A stretch of DNA of 28,237 bases from Actinobacteria bacterium UBA3120 (GTDB lineage Bacteria > Actinomycetota > Actinomycetes > S36-B12): NCBI GenBank assembly GCA_002365735.1, contig DEZY01000126.1:13454-41690 (forward strand), in the 5' to 3' direction. Positions 18,508 to 26,569 of this stretch are shown one piece after another (within the stretch, counting starts at the first letter, position 1; every line of letters begins with the position of its first letter). The position numbers and the translations under genes are program-made. The notes below the pieces were generated by a model, which saw only the letters and a program-made list of their open reading frames with translations, made no database searches and was not told where the DNA came from.

Positions 18508-18759
18508 ATAGTCCTCTTTGGCGGCGGCGGCATCAATACGTTCATTGAGTCGGCGGAAGAATCCAAACATCGATTGACTCATGGCATCTCGCTGTTTCCC
18601 CAGAAAAATAATGCTGAAGATCGCTGAAAGCAGGAGCGCCAGCGTAATAGCCAGCACCCCCCTGACCGGAGTCAGAAACTGGATGACGAACCAAACCACG
18701 GCCACCAGCGCCAATCTGATGGTTGTGTAAGTTACCCAGGCCATTGACTTGTTCTTCAC
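18400..18759 (-). CDS. DUF4229 family small membrane protein
   Basis: A 119-residue protein with two hydrophobic helices at about 11-30 and 33-53 and then a FLGKQRDAMSQSMFGFFRRLNERIDA segment that resembles DUF4229, a small actinobacterial membrane family of unknown function usually found beside menA and ccsB. The C-terminal 40 residues are acidic, rich in G, Q and N and probably disordered. They are encoded antisense to the end of menA, a 108-base tail-to-tail overlap. The start is GTG 18759, preceded by a TAGCGT hexamer 7 bases upstream, or ATG 18744. Family membership was recognised by eye. Confidence 0.75.
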   Translation of the reverse strand: MKNKSMAWVTYTTIRLALVAVVWFVIQFLTPVRGVLAITLALLLSAIFSIIFLGKQRDAMSQSMFGFFRRLNERIDAAAAKEDYLEGEPKTQDNSVNQQDVPGSYEDGDQGGPAGPATN

Positions 18760-18884
18760 CCCCTAAACGCTACCCCGACGAGGTTTGCGATTATGGCGTA
18801 CCCTTAGATTTTACCAACTGGCAATTTGAGTGGGTAGCAAGGAACAATGCAGGACCGACATTCCACGGATTTGTGAGGAGGGCC

Positions 18885-19190
18885 ATGATCAAGGTAGCTG
18901 GAGCTTTAGTAGGAATCGCTTTCTACATTTATTCGATTATCGATGTCCTGCGCAGCGAGAAGAGCCACACCCGCACGCTCCCCAAATACGTCTGGCTCCT
19001 GATCGTGATCGTGTTACCAATTATTGGCGGAGTGATCTGGTTGCTGTTGGGACGCCCCTGGCCCGCCGGCGGCTTGCCGGGGCGAAAGTCCGAGCCCAGC
19101 GCCCCTGACGATGATCCTAAATTCTTGCGAAAGCTCGATGATGACGTGTGGGTCGACAAAATGCGTAAACGACGCGAGCAAAATCCCTGA
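18885..19190 (+). CDS. PLDc_N-domain small membrane protein
   Basis: A 101-residue protein with two hydrophobic helices (about 3-22 and 34-56) separated by a short polar loop with SEKSHTRTLPKYVW, then GRPWP. This is the phospholipase D nuclease N-terminal (PLDc_N) membrane module, here without any phospholipase domain, as is common for stand-alone actinobacterial copies next to ccsB. A charged tail of 40 residues follows. The frame is open from 18723, but GAGGAGG just before the ATG at 18885 marks the start. Function is unknown; a membrane-anchoring or cytochrome-assembly accessory role would be a guess. Confidence 0.8.
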   Translation: MIKVAGALVGIAFYIYSIIDVLRSEKSHTRTLPKYVWLLIVIVLPIIGGVIWLLLGRPWPAGGLPGRKSEPSAPDDDPKFLRKLDDDVWVDKMRKRREQNP

Positions 19191-19213
19191 GTGACAGCCT
19201 TTTTGCGACTGGG

Positions 19214-20146
19214 CTACACACCCGCGTAACTGTGCAGGCTGTTAATAAAGATATTGACCCCAAAATAGTTGATCAGAAATGATAGCCAACCGACCAGTGC
19301 GATGACCGAGGCTTTCTGGTGTTTCCAACCGGCCGTTGAACGCGCGTGCAAGTACGCAGCGAAGACCACCCAGGTAATAAATGCCCATGTTTCTTTGGGA
19401 TCCCATCCCCAGTATCTGCCCCACGCATTTTCAGCCCAAATTGCCCCTGCGACAACAGCAAAAGTCCAGATGGGAAACGAGAAAGAAATGATTCGGTGGG
19501 TGAGCCCCTCCAGTTTTTCTCGTGATGGCAGTTGCCTAAACCAGCCTTTGTCTGAGATCAAGGACAGACCTGCGGTTGCAGCTCCCACCGTGAAGGCCCC
19601 GCCGCCAATAATCGCGGCAAAGACGTGGATGACGAGCCAGTAGGACTTCAAAGCCGGAACTAGCTGGGCCGCCTCTGTGTACAACACCGTTACGGCTAAA
19701 CCGAGGGTTAACAGGGTCGGGATTGTGACAAAAAGCCCCAGCCATCGCAAATCTCGCTGGGTTGACCACACCAGGAATACCAGCAAGATTCCTAACGCCG
19801 AAGTAATAGAAAATTCGTACATGTTGCCCCAGGGCACCCGTCCGGCCCACATGCCACGTAGAACGATTCCCACCAGGAGCATTGCCGCTGATAGCCAGGT
19901 GAGAGACATGCCAATATTTGCCGCCCGGTGGCCGGGCTCAAGCCGAGTCACTTCACTCACCGATTCTTGCAACCTTGATCCACCGGATTCGACCAACACT
20001 TTCGCTGATTCCATTTGGATCTGTGACTCTTTTCGCCGTCCCGCAGCGAAAGAGACTGAAAATAGTACTGTTGCAATGAACAGGGTAACCATGGCAGCGT
20101 AGATGAAATTATTACTCGAATCTGCTAATCCCAAGCTATCCATCAC
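19214..20146 (-). CDS. ccsB: cytochrome c biogenesis protein CcsB (CcsA-type heme handling subunit)
   Basis: A 310-residue integral membrane protein of the System II cytochrome c assembly pathway, which moves heme across the membrane and attaches it to apocytochrome c. The tryptophan-rich heme-binding WWD domain AWGRYWGWDPKETWAF is at residues 241-256. Candidate heme-ligand histidines are H174, H217 and H304 (the last in NSLHSYAGV at the C-terminus). Seven or eight helices are visible, with a 45-residue soluble loop at 36-76. The GTG at 20146 or ATG at 20143 overlaps the resB stop. In Gram-positive naming this protein is called CcsB or CcsA. Confidence 0.94.
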   Translation of the reverse strand: MMDSLGLADSSNNFIYAAMVTLFIATVLFSVSFAAGRRKESQIQMESAKVLVESGGSRLQESVSEVTRLEPGHRAANIGMSLTWLSAAMLLVGIVLRGMWAGRVPWGNMYEFSITSALGILLVFLVWSTQRDLRWLGLFVTIPTLLTLGLAVTVLYTEAAQLVPALKSYWLVIHVFAAIIGGGAFTVGAATAGLSLISDKGWFRQLPSREKLEGLTHRIISFSFPIWTFAVVAGAIWAENAWGRYWGWDPKETWAFITWVVFAAYLHARSTAGWKHQKASVIALVGWLSFLINYFGVNIFINSLHSYAGV

Positions 20147-21675
20147 AGCACTTTCCCTTTCAGTAATTCAACAAGTGCGTCAACCTGCTCTGTTGCATCG
20201 TGACCGGACGCTTTGGCGATCCCGGCGACCTCAACCTTAACCCGGCCCCCCGGTGTGCGCCCGGGAACCTCTCCGGCCTTGACCCAGATACGACGACGTT
20301 GGACAAACAGACTCAAACTCAGTCCAGCAATTGCCAGGATTGCCGCAGTCAAAGCCAGCTCCTTGCCCGGGTCGTAGGCGAGCTGAAACGAGGCCCAGCG
20401 CTCATATCCGGTGAATTCGATGCTTCCCGCGCCTTGAGGCAACGTCCACCTCTGCCCAATCCGCAACGGATCGAGCCCGAGCTGGGTCATGTCCTCAACG
20501 TTGAGGGTGTAAATGCTCTGCGGCACACCGTCATCTAAACCAAGATCCCCCGCCCAAGCCCCGAAAAAAATGGAGACGTCGTCGGGCGCCGGAAAAATCG
20601 AGTGAGGTCCGCGGATTTCGTCGACTGCCGTTGTCGGTAGGAAGAGTCCGCGAAAGCCAAGCTGCGGATCTGCATCGGGAATCTTAATCACACCTGTTGA
20701 TGTGAAATTGCCATCTTGTGGCAGAAATACGACAGCGTCGTCGAGAACTACTACACCCTGTGAATCGCGCACAATCAAGTGCGGTGCGTAGCCGTGTCCC
20801 ACCAAAAAGACCTTTGCTGAATCAATTACTAGCGGCTGATTGACTTCGACCAAATGCGTCGTTGATCCTGACTCACCCGGCTGATCCACGACCATGTTTG
20901 CTTCAAAAAGCCTTGGCGCCCCCGACTGGGCATTTCCGCGTTCGAATTCAACATTAAAACTCTCAAGAGTGAAAGAAAACTCGGGGAGGTTATCTGCCGA
21001 GGAAAGTCGTCCACCGCCCCAAGCGTCGTACTGGGTCAAGGTATTGGAGAAACCTTCACCTTCACGAACGATGACATTGCCGCGCCAACCGAAGAGCCCC
21101 CCGATCCCAATCCCAACCAAAATTAGGATGAGTGAGAAATGGAAAACCAAGTTGCCGGTTTCACGCAGGTATCCCTTTTCGGCTGCAACCCAATGACCGC
21201 CGTTTGTATCCTGACCCACAACAGTTCGCCAGCGTTCCTTTTTGAGAATTGCGCGTGCGCCGGCAATGATCACTTCGGGCTCACCCGCAAATTCAAATTC
21301 GCCTCCACCAAATCGGGAGAGATTCTTGGGTGCAGACGGCGGCGGCCTTCGCATGGCTTTCCAATGCAGTCCAAGCCTGGGCAGGACACACCCAATCAGG
21401 GAAATGAACAGTAAAATGTACACAGCCGAATACCAAGGTGATCCGAACACGTCAAATAGTCCGACTGAATCAAAAATTGGCCCAAGCGTTGGGCTATCTG
21501 TGATCCACTGCTCAACCAAGATTGGGTTGGTGCCTCTCTGGGGCAAAATTGAACCGGGAATACTCGCAAGGGCAAGCAGGAACAGCAAAATCAGTGCTGT
21601 TTTCATGCTCGTGAGTTGCCGCCACAGCCACCGGAGAAACCCGCGCTGTGAAAGTGGGGGTAATGAAGTGCTCAC
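20143..21675 (-). CDS. resB: ResB-like cytochrome c biogenesis protein
   Basis: A 510-residue partner of CcsB in System II cytochrome c maturation. Helices are visible near 25-43, 82-99, 170-190 and 432-453, with a large extracytoplasmic domain between the last two, as in the ResB/Ccs1 family. The segment MKTALILLFLLALASIPGSILPQR at 24-47 (shown in part by SIPGSILPQ) is the usual ResB opening. It is preceded by ccdA, with the GTG start sharing one base with the ccdA stop (TAGTG). A conserved C-terminal cytoplasmic tail follows the last helix. Confidence 0.94.
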   Translation of the reverse strand: MSTSLPPLSQRGFLRWLWRQLTSMKTALILLFLLALASIPGSILPQRGTNPILVEQWITDSPTLGPIFDSVGLFDVFGSPWYSAVYILLFISLIGCVLPRLGLHWKAMRRPPPSAPKNLSRFGGGEFEFAGEPEVIIAGARAILKKERWRTVVGQDTNGGHWVAAEKGYLRETGNLVFHFSLILILVGIGIGGLFGWRGNVIVREGEGFSNTLTQYDAWGGGRLSSADNLPEFSFTLESFNVEFERGNAQSGAPRLFEANMVVDQPGESGSTTHLVEVNQPLVIDSAKVFLVGHGYAPHLIVRDSQGVVVLDDAVVFLPQDGNFTSTGVIKIPDADPQLGFRGLFLPTTAVDEIRGPHSIFPAPDDVSIFFGAWAGDLGLDDGVPQSIYTLNVEDMTQLGLDPLRIGQRWTLPQGAGSIEFTGYERWASFQLAYDPGKELALTAAILAIAGLSLSLFVQRRRIWVKAGEVPGRTPGGRVKVEVAGIAKASGHDATEQVDALVELLKGKVL

Positions 21676-22418
21676 TAAATCACCGTCTCAAACCCTGGTA
21701 ACGTCACGCGAAGCCAAATGGTGAATTCGGTCCACGCTCCCGTGATCAGGAGCAATCCCACAAGCACCAGCATGACGCCACCGATTCGCATAATGGCCAG
21801 GTTATGTGTTCGCAAAAAGTTCAATGCTCGCGCAGTTCTGGAGAAGAATAAACCCAGCAGAATAAATGGCAGACCCAATCCGAGCGAATAGATCAGCGAA
21901 AGAAACGCACCTCGGGCCGCACTTGCCTCGGTAAATGCCAGGCTTTGCACGGCTGCAAGGGTGGGGCCGATACATGGTGTCCAACCAATTCCAAATGCAA
22001 TGCCAAGAATCGGGGCACCGGCAACACCCCACCTGGGAATATGGTGAAAGCGATATTCACGTTGTAAGCCGGGGATCAGGCCCATAAAGGCGAGGCCCAT
22101 AATAACCACGAGGACACCGAGAATCCGATTGATCCAATCCGAGTACTCCAGCAGGAGTGAACCGAAACCACCAAATAGGGCGCCATAGGACACAAAAACC
22201 ACACTAAAACCGAGTACAAAAAGACTGCTTCCCAGCAGCACGCGCCCTTTTCGTCCCTGGGTGAGTTCGGCGCCGGTCAACCCGGTGATATAGCTGATGT
22301 ACCCGGGAGCAAGGGGAAGTACACACGGGCTAAGGAATGCCAGAATCCCTGCAGCAAATGCAATGGGTACAGCAAAGATTAATGAGCCGCTATTAACGAT
22401 CGGGGCAATGTTATCCAT
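21675..22418 (-). CDS. ccdA: CcdA-type thiol-disulfide membrane transporter
   Basis: A 247-residue DsbD/CcdA family membrane protein with six hydrophobic helices. The two redox cysteines are C32 in FLSPCVLPLAPGY and C149 in GWTPCIGPT. It carries electrons from cytoplasmic thioredoxin to extracytoplasmic thiol proteins such as the ResA-like lipoprotein encoded just upstream. The frame reaches a GTG at 22439, but the ATG at 22418 with GGAA 6 bases upstream gives a better-fitting start and an 8-base overlap with the previous gene. Confidence 0.95.
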   Translation of the reverse strand: MDNIAPIVNSGSLIFAVPIAFAAGILAFLSPCVLPLAPGYISYITGLTGAELTQGRKGRVLLGSSLFVLGFSVVFVSYGALFGGFGSLLLEYSDWINRILGVLVVIMGLAFMGLIPGLQREYRFHHIPRWGVAGAPILGIAFGIGWTPCIGPTLAAVQSLAFTEASAARGAFLSLIYSLGLGLPFILLGLFFSRTARALNFLRTHNLAIMRIGGVMLVLVGLLLITGAWTEFTIWLRVTLPGFETVI

Positions 22419-22992
22419 TTGGCGTTCCGGATTCTTCACGCAACGGCTCGATCATGGATCGCAGCGTTGCCGCTGTCACCACTCCCAGTGCACGAGCGGC
22501 AACCCTGCCTTTTTGGTCGATCACGATCGTTGACGGAATCGCTTGTGGGGGAAGCGAATCGTTGAATAGCAACTGAATTCGTCCGTCCGTGTCAACCAAT
22601 GACGGGTAGGTAACATCGAATTTTCTGATGAAGGCCCGCGCTGCAGCATTTGAGTCTCGCGTGTTTAATCCAATGAATTGCACACCTTGATTCTCAAATT
22701 GTCTTGCGACTTCTTCCAACGCACCCGCCTCAGCTCGACATGGGGCACACCAGGAAGCCCACACATTGAGTACCACTATCTGGCCGGCGAAATCAGCTAG
22801 CTCTAAGGGATCTCCCAGCAGATCGACACCGGAAGCATTTGGTGCAACTTGACGCTGCTCGGGCGGCAGGACTGTGATGGAACCATCACCAGAAACAAAA
22901 CCTGCATCTGTTCCTGGGTCAGTCGAACAGCTGGTAAGCGTCAGTGCGATTACGACAAATATTGCCCAGGTTGCCCGAGTAAGCGCGTGCAT
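22411..22992 (-). CDS. resA: TlpA/ResA-like thioredoxin lipoprotein
   Basis: A 193-residue thioredoxin-fold protein, predicted to be anchored outside the membrane. The signal peptide ends in a lipobox LTSC with C22 as the lipid-modified residue. The redox motif WCAPC has cysteines C82 and C85. A TlpA/ResA-type protein keeps apocytochrome c heme-binding cysteines reduced, with electrons from CcdA. The operon order resA-ccdA-resB-ccsB supports this role. Other lipoprotein thioredoxins cannot be excluded from sequence alone. Confidence 0.9.
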   Translation of the reverse strand: MHALTRATWAIFVVIALTLTSCSTDPGTDAGFVSGDGSITVLPPEQRQVAPNASGVDLLGDPLELADFAGQIVVLNVWASWCAPCRAEAGALEEVARQFENQGVQFIGLNTRDSNAAARAFIRKFDVTYPSLVDTDGRIQLLFNDSLPPQAIPSTIVIDQKGRVAARALGVVTAATLRSMIEPLREESGTPNG

Positions 22993-23001
22993 ACGTAAAT
23001 G

Positions 23002-23652
23002 CTAAGCGCCAGCGATCTTGCTGGCCATCTCAAGTAGATCTCTCGATGGTTCTGAATACGTAATCGCAACCAAGCCCTCGTCATCAAAAGTCAAAGAAGT
23101 CACAGATGCCAGGGTGCATTGGCGCGAACGTGGGTCATGCCACAGCCTACGGTTCTCCGCAGCCAGCCGAGCAATCCAAATTGGTAGCTGATGGCTCACG
23201 AGAACCGCCTCGCGGCCCTGGGCCTGCGCACGCGCCGACTCGATTGCTGCGCTCATCCGGGTAGCAACGGTGTCGTAGGGCTCGCCCCATGAGGGCTTGA
23301 AGGGGTTCCACAGGTGGCGCCAGGTCTTGGGCTGCTTAAGAACCCCGTCGCCAACGCTTACCCGCTTGCCCTCGAAAATATTTTCGGCCTCGATCAAGTC
23401 TGAATTCGTGACGATCTCGACCCTATGAGTTTTTGCAATTGGCGCCGCAGTTTGTTGGGCGCGTTCCATCGGCGAGGAAATAACCGCAGCTATATCGCGA
23501 TTGGCCAGTGCGCTGGCGGCACGATCAGCCATCTCCAGGCCAAGATCGCTGAGGAAGTAGCCCGGAAGCCGGCCGTAGAGGACCCCCTGCGGGTTGTATA
23601 CCTCACCATGGCGCAGCAAGTGAACCGTCGTGTGACCCGATACAGCAGACAT
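23002..23652 (-). CDS. histidine phosphatase family protein (phosphoglycerate mutase-like)
   Basis: A 216-residue member of the histidine phosphatase superfamily. The catalytic RHG is at residues 14-16 (H15 forms the phosphohistidine), with R64 in SSPMERAQQTA, an acidic residue near E88-E90 and the second catalytic histidine H154 in VSHQLPIW. Homologues sit in the heme/cytochrome block of many actinobacteria, usually next to hemL; here hemL is missing and the gene begins 5 bases after the hemD stop. The substrate is unknown, and a true glycolytic mutase is unlikely from context. Confidence 0.9.
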   Translation of the reverse strand: MSAVSGHTTVHLLRHGEVYNPQGVLYGRLPGYFLSDLGLEMADRAASALANRDIAAVISSPMERAQQTAAPIAKTHRVEIVTNSDLIEAENIFEGKRVSVGDGVLKQPKTWRHLWNPFKPSWGEPYDTVATRMSAAIESARAQAQGREAVLVSHQLPIWIARLAAENRRLWHDPRSRQCTLASVTSLTFDDEGLVAITYSEPSRDLLEMASKIAGA

Positions 23653-23657
23653 GGGAC

Positions 23658-25433
23658 CTACTTCGTGCTCTTGCGCCGCGCGACCGGCCTCCGACGACTT
23701 GGCCGCCAGGAAACTTCACCACTTTCAAGTGCAGCGTCTCGCAAGCTTTCGGCATGAACGGAGAGTGCATCGACTAAGGCAAGTGGCGTGTTGACTTCAG
23801 CAAGGACATCGACCCGAAGGCCATGTTCTGCCGCCGTCTTCGCGGTCTGTGGGCCAATGCAGGCAACAACGGTTGTCGCATGTGGCTTCCCGGCAATTCC
23901 CACCAGATTTCGAACTGTGCTGCTCGACGTGAACAGCACCGCGTCAAATCCACCGGTCTTGATAGCTTCGCGGGTGTGAGCGGGAGGTGGTGCTGCGCGA
24001 ACGGTTCGAAATGCCGTGATGTCTTCAACTTCCCAGCCCAGTTCAATTAAGCCTGCAACCAACGTGTCGGTTGAAATATCAGCTCGGGGAAGGAAAATTC
24101 GATTGATCGGATCCAAGAGACTGTCGTAAGGTGGCCATTCCTCCATCAATGCCGTGGTGTTTTGATCACCCGGTGGAACCAAATCGGGCTTCACGCCAAA
24201 ATCAATGAGGGCCGCGATGGTTGACGCTCCGACGGCTGCAACCTTCAGCCCAGAGAATGAGCGGGCGTCCAATCCATATTCCTCGAGTTTTTCTCGAATC
24301 GCGCGTACCGCATTAAGGGAGGTGAAGCCAACCCATGCGTAACGGCCAGAAACCAATCCGTTGACCGCACGATCCATCTGCTGCGGGGTCCGTGGAGGCT
24401 CAACCGAAATTGTTGCTACTTCACTGGGAACTGCGCCATGGGATTTGAGAACCTGCATCATTTCAGCAGTGTTGTCTTGGGTGCGTGGAATGAGAACCCG
24501 CCAGCCAACTAGTTCTTTCTTTTCAAACCAGTTGTACTTCTCCCGTTGATCAATTACTTCACCAACAACCACAAACCCGGGCCCGGAATCCTTTGAGTTT
24601 TTCAGTAGGGCACCCACTTCGCCGAGGGTGGATACTGTTGTGCGTTGATCAACAGTCGTGCCGTTGCGAGTGATCGCGATCGGCGTTGCGAGATCGCGTC
24701 CGGCTTTAATCAATTTGTCCGCGATTGTGGTCGCTAAATCGCTACCTTTAAGGAAGACGAGGGTCTCACGGGGACTGATCAAATTTTCCCATTCAATCCC
24801 GGGGTCCTGTGCATCAAGAATTCGTACTTCATGGGACTTTCCGCCCGTCAGGTTAAAGCCTGCGAATGCCGGTATGCCGGTTACTTCGCTGACTCCAGGG
24901 ACAAGTTCAAAGTGGGCATGTGAACGGCGAAGAACCGAAATCTCGGGGATGAGTGCGCCCGAAACGATCGGGTCTCCGAGAACCAACCGCACAACTAATT
25001 GCGATTCACGCGCGAGTTCTAGCACCAACTTGGCCGCTTCCGCTGGCTCAAGTTCCATTTCATCTTCGCCAACTGCAACGACTACCTTGTCTTCATTGAC
25101 ATAAGTCGCAGCGATATGGCGCGCATGTACGTCAGTGACAACCTTGTCTGCCTTTTCAAGTAGGCGAACGGCTCGCATGGTTAACAACTCTGGGTCACCC
25201 GGTCCCGCCGCAATGAAAACGATTGAACCCAGCGTGGCCTTTTTGCGCGGTGGGGTCGGCACAACCTCCACGCCTTCCAGAGCTGAAGATTTCGCTGCGG
25301 TATTCGCTCCAGCAGTTGTTTTCTTCACTGCGGGCTTTTTCGGTGTTGTCACTTGGGCTGCCTCTTTTGTTGGCGGTGAACTGGGCTTGGGGGGGATTGG
25401 TGTTGGTGTTGGTGTTTTCGCACGTGTACTCAC
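23658..25433 (-). CDS. hemD: fused uroporphyrin-III methyltransferase-like / uroporphyrinogen-III synthase
   Basis: A 591-residue two-domain protein. Residues 1-66 are a low-complexity, P/T/K-rich linker. Residues 68-305 form a tetrapyrrole methylase (CobA/SUMT-like) domain with AAGPGDPELLT at 75-85 and a GDP at 153-155, but the usual GRGGEE that follows GDP is replaced by SGALIPE, so activity is doubtful. Residues 318-575 form HemD, with the family segments VRAAPPP, FTSSSTVRNLVG (501-512) and CIGPQTAKTAAEHGLRVD. The same layout and divergent methylase are found in actinobacterial HemD proteins. The GTG at 25433 overlaps the rex stop by 4 bases. hemA, hemC, hemB and hemL, normally beside it, are absent. 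Confidence 0.93.
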   Translation of the reverse strand: MSTRAKTPTPTPIPPKPSSPPTKEAAQVTTPKKPAVKKTTAGANTAAKSSALEGVEVVPTPPRKKATLGSIVFIAAGPGDPELLTMRAVRLLEKADKVVTDVHARHIAATYVNEDKVVVAVGEDEMELEPAEAAKLVLELARESQLVVRLVLGDPIVSGALIPEISVLRRSHAHFELVPGVSEVTGIPAFAGFNLTGGKSHEVRILDAQDPGIEWENLISPRETLVFLKGSDLATTIADKLIKAGRDLATPIAITRNGTTVDQRTTVSTLGEVGALLKNSKDSGPGFVVVGEVIDQREKYNWFEKKELVGWRVLIPRTQDNTAEMMQVLKSHGAVPSEVATISVEPPRTPQQMDRAVNGLVSGRYAWVGFTSLNAVRAIREKLEEYGLDARSFSGLKVAAVGASTIAALIDFGVKPDLVPPGDQNTTALMEEWPPYDSLLDPINRIFLPRADISTDTLVAGLIELGWEVEDITAFRTVRAAPPPAHTREAIKTGGFDAVLFTSSSTVRNLVGIAGKPHATTVVACIGPQTAKTAAEHGLRVDVLAEVNTPLALVDALSVHAESLRDAALESGEVSWRPSRRRPVARRKSTK

Positions 25434-26128
25434 GCGATGTCCACCTGGCTAAGATCGTGCGGGCTCGGTTCAGAGTCCAACTTTTGATCGTGGAATGCGA
25501 GAATTTGTAATTCGACGGCTAGATCCACTTTTCGCACTTCGACCTCTTCGGGCACTTTAAGGAATACCGGTGCAAAGTTGAGAATGCTCACGAGTCCCGC
25601 TTCGATCATGAGGTCAGCGATTTCCTGTGCCGACTCCGCAGGGGTGGTGATTACTCCGATATTTGCATCATTTTTCGAGACAACTGCCCCTAAGTCGCTT
25701 ACGGGCATGACTGTGAATGATTCTTGGCCGCACAGCAGCGTATTTCCTACCAGCTCATGATCTCGGTCAAATATCCCGACAATATGAAAACCTCGGGCGC
25801 CAAATGCGCGGTAGGAAGCCAGCGCTCGACCCAGATTTCCCATTCCGACAATCACAATTCCACGCGACTTGGTCACGCCCAGTTCGCGCGCGATCTGAAA
25901 GGTGAGGTAGGAAACGTTGTAGCCGACTCCACGCGTTCCAAATGATCCGAGGTGCGAGAGGTCTTTACGCAGCTTTGCTGGACTCACCCCGCAGGCAGCA
26001 GCGAGCTCTTCGCTAGCAATTGTAACAACCTCTTGGGATCCAAAAGTTGACAATACGCGGTGGTAAACGGGCAGCCGGGCAATGGTTGCCGCCGGGATGC
26101 CACCGGGTTTACGGCTGGGAAGAGTCAC
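25430..26128 (-). CDS. rex: redox-sensing transcriptional repressor Rex
   Basis: A 232-residue NADH/NAD+-sensing repressor. The N-terminal winged helix carries the DNA-contacting RKDLSHLGSFGTRGVGY at residues 54-70, and the Rossmann fold has GMGNLGRAL at 95-103 with D121 at the end of strand two, a position that selects NADH. Rex represses respiratory genes when NADH is scarce and lets go when NADH rises. A matching operator lies upstream of nuoA. The GTG at 26128 has GAGG 8 bases upstream. It is the first gene after a 192-base gap containing a good promoter. Confidence 0.97.
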   Translation of the reverse strand: MTLPSRKPGGIPAATIARLPVYHRVLSTFGSQEVVTIASEELAAACGVSPAKLRKDLSHLGSFGTRGVGYNVSYLTFQIARELGVTKSRGIVIVGMGNLGRALASYRAFGARGFHIVGIFDRDHELVGNTLLCGQESFTVMPVSDLGAVVSKNDANIGVITTPAESAQEIADLMIEAGLVSILNFAPVFLKVPEEVEVRKVDLAVELQILAFHDQKLDSEPSPHDLSQVDIA

Positions 26129-26171
26129 TGTTTTTACCTCGGGTTAAAGGGCACGCGGGATGCGTGTTCGA

Positions 26172-26191
26172 TTGTGATTGCGGCCTTGTGA
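26172..26191. promoter_or_regulatory. paired Rex half-sites in the rex leader
   Basis: TTGTGA occurs twice in direct orientation (26172-26177 and 26186-26191). This is the Rex half-site sequence, but the pair is direct rather than inverted, so a normal Rex dimer site is not formed. It lies about 60-80 bases downstream of the predicted transcript start, within the rex leader. Autoregulation by Rex is usual, but this site is speculative. Confidence 0.25.
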
Positions 26192-26258
26192 AGCGGGGTT
26201 ACCCCTTGGCGCGCAGTTAATGATCGGCTTCGCTGTGCATTACGCGGTAACGGCCGAA

Positions 26259-26288
26259 ACTATATTCAATTGAGCGGCCAGATATCAA
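26259..26288 (-). promoter_or_regulatory. rex operon promoter
   Basis: On the minus strand TTGATA (26288-26283; 5 of 6 matches to TTGACA) and TATAGT (26264-26259; 5 of 6 to TATAAT) are 18 bases apart. The transcript would start near 26252 and give a leader of about 125 bases before the rex GTG. It is the best promoter in the window and probably drives rex-hemD through ccsB. Confidence 0.65.
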
Positions 26289-26295
26289 ATATTAC

Positions 26296-26311
26296 CGGAC
26301 GCCAATGTCCG
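26296..26311 (-). terminator. possible hairpin after the glutaredoxin-like gene
   Basis: CGGAC and GTCCG can pair around a 6-base loop, starting 9 bases past the glutaredoxin stop on the minus strand, followed by GTAATATTTG. The stem is only 5 base pairs and the T-run poor, so this is a weak candidate terminator just before the rex promoter. Confidence 0.3.
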
Positions 26312-26320
26312 ATTATCGAA

Positions 26321-26569
26321 CTATTGACGCGAAAGTTTGGCAACCAAGCGATCTCGATTCACCCGCCAGAAGTCAAAAGGCTCCCCATCGACCAAGATGA
26401 CCGGGATTTTTTCCCAATACAGATCGGCCAAATTTGGATCCTCGGTAATGGACTCGACCCGAAATTCTTGACCCAGTTGTTCACACACTTGGGATACCAC
26501 TTCGATTGCCTGCTCACACAAGTGACAATCGGGTTTACCGACCACCGTAACGCGCGGCGGTCGGGTCAC
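26321..26569 (-). CDS. glutaredoxin-like protein (DUF836 type)
   Basis: An 82-residue thioredoxin-fold protein with the active site CHLC (C15 and C18) near the N-terminus and a KIPVILVDGEPF segment with the cis-proline at about residues 54-65. This is the small glutaredoxin-like family that is often found next to rex in actinobacteria; its redox partner is unknown. The GTG start overlaps the acyl-CoA synthetase stop by 4 bases (GTGA), which indicates coupled translation. Confidence 0.9.
   Translation of the reverse strand: MTRPPRVTVVGKPDCHLCEQAIEVVSQVCEQLGQEFRVESITEDPNLADLYWEKIPVILVDGEPFDFWRVNRDRLVAKLSRQ

Noticed and set aside
19191..19213. Terminator between the convergent PLDc_N and ccsB genes
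   Set aside because: Only a 4-base AGCC/GGCT pairing around a T-run is possible, too weak to call.
25381..25420. Short tandem repeat near the hemD start as a phase-variable tract
   Set aside because: It encodes the TP-repeat of the low-complexity N-terminus; the repeat is brief and imperfect, and a multiple of three, so it would not switch the frame.
26195..26205. Palindrome GGGGT-T-ACCCC in the rex leader as an operator or terminator
   Set aside because: Too short, with a 1-base loop and no T-run; mentioned only as part of the leader.
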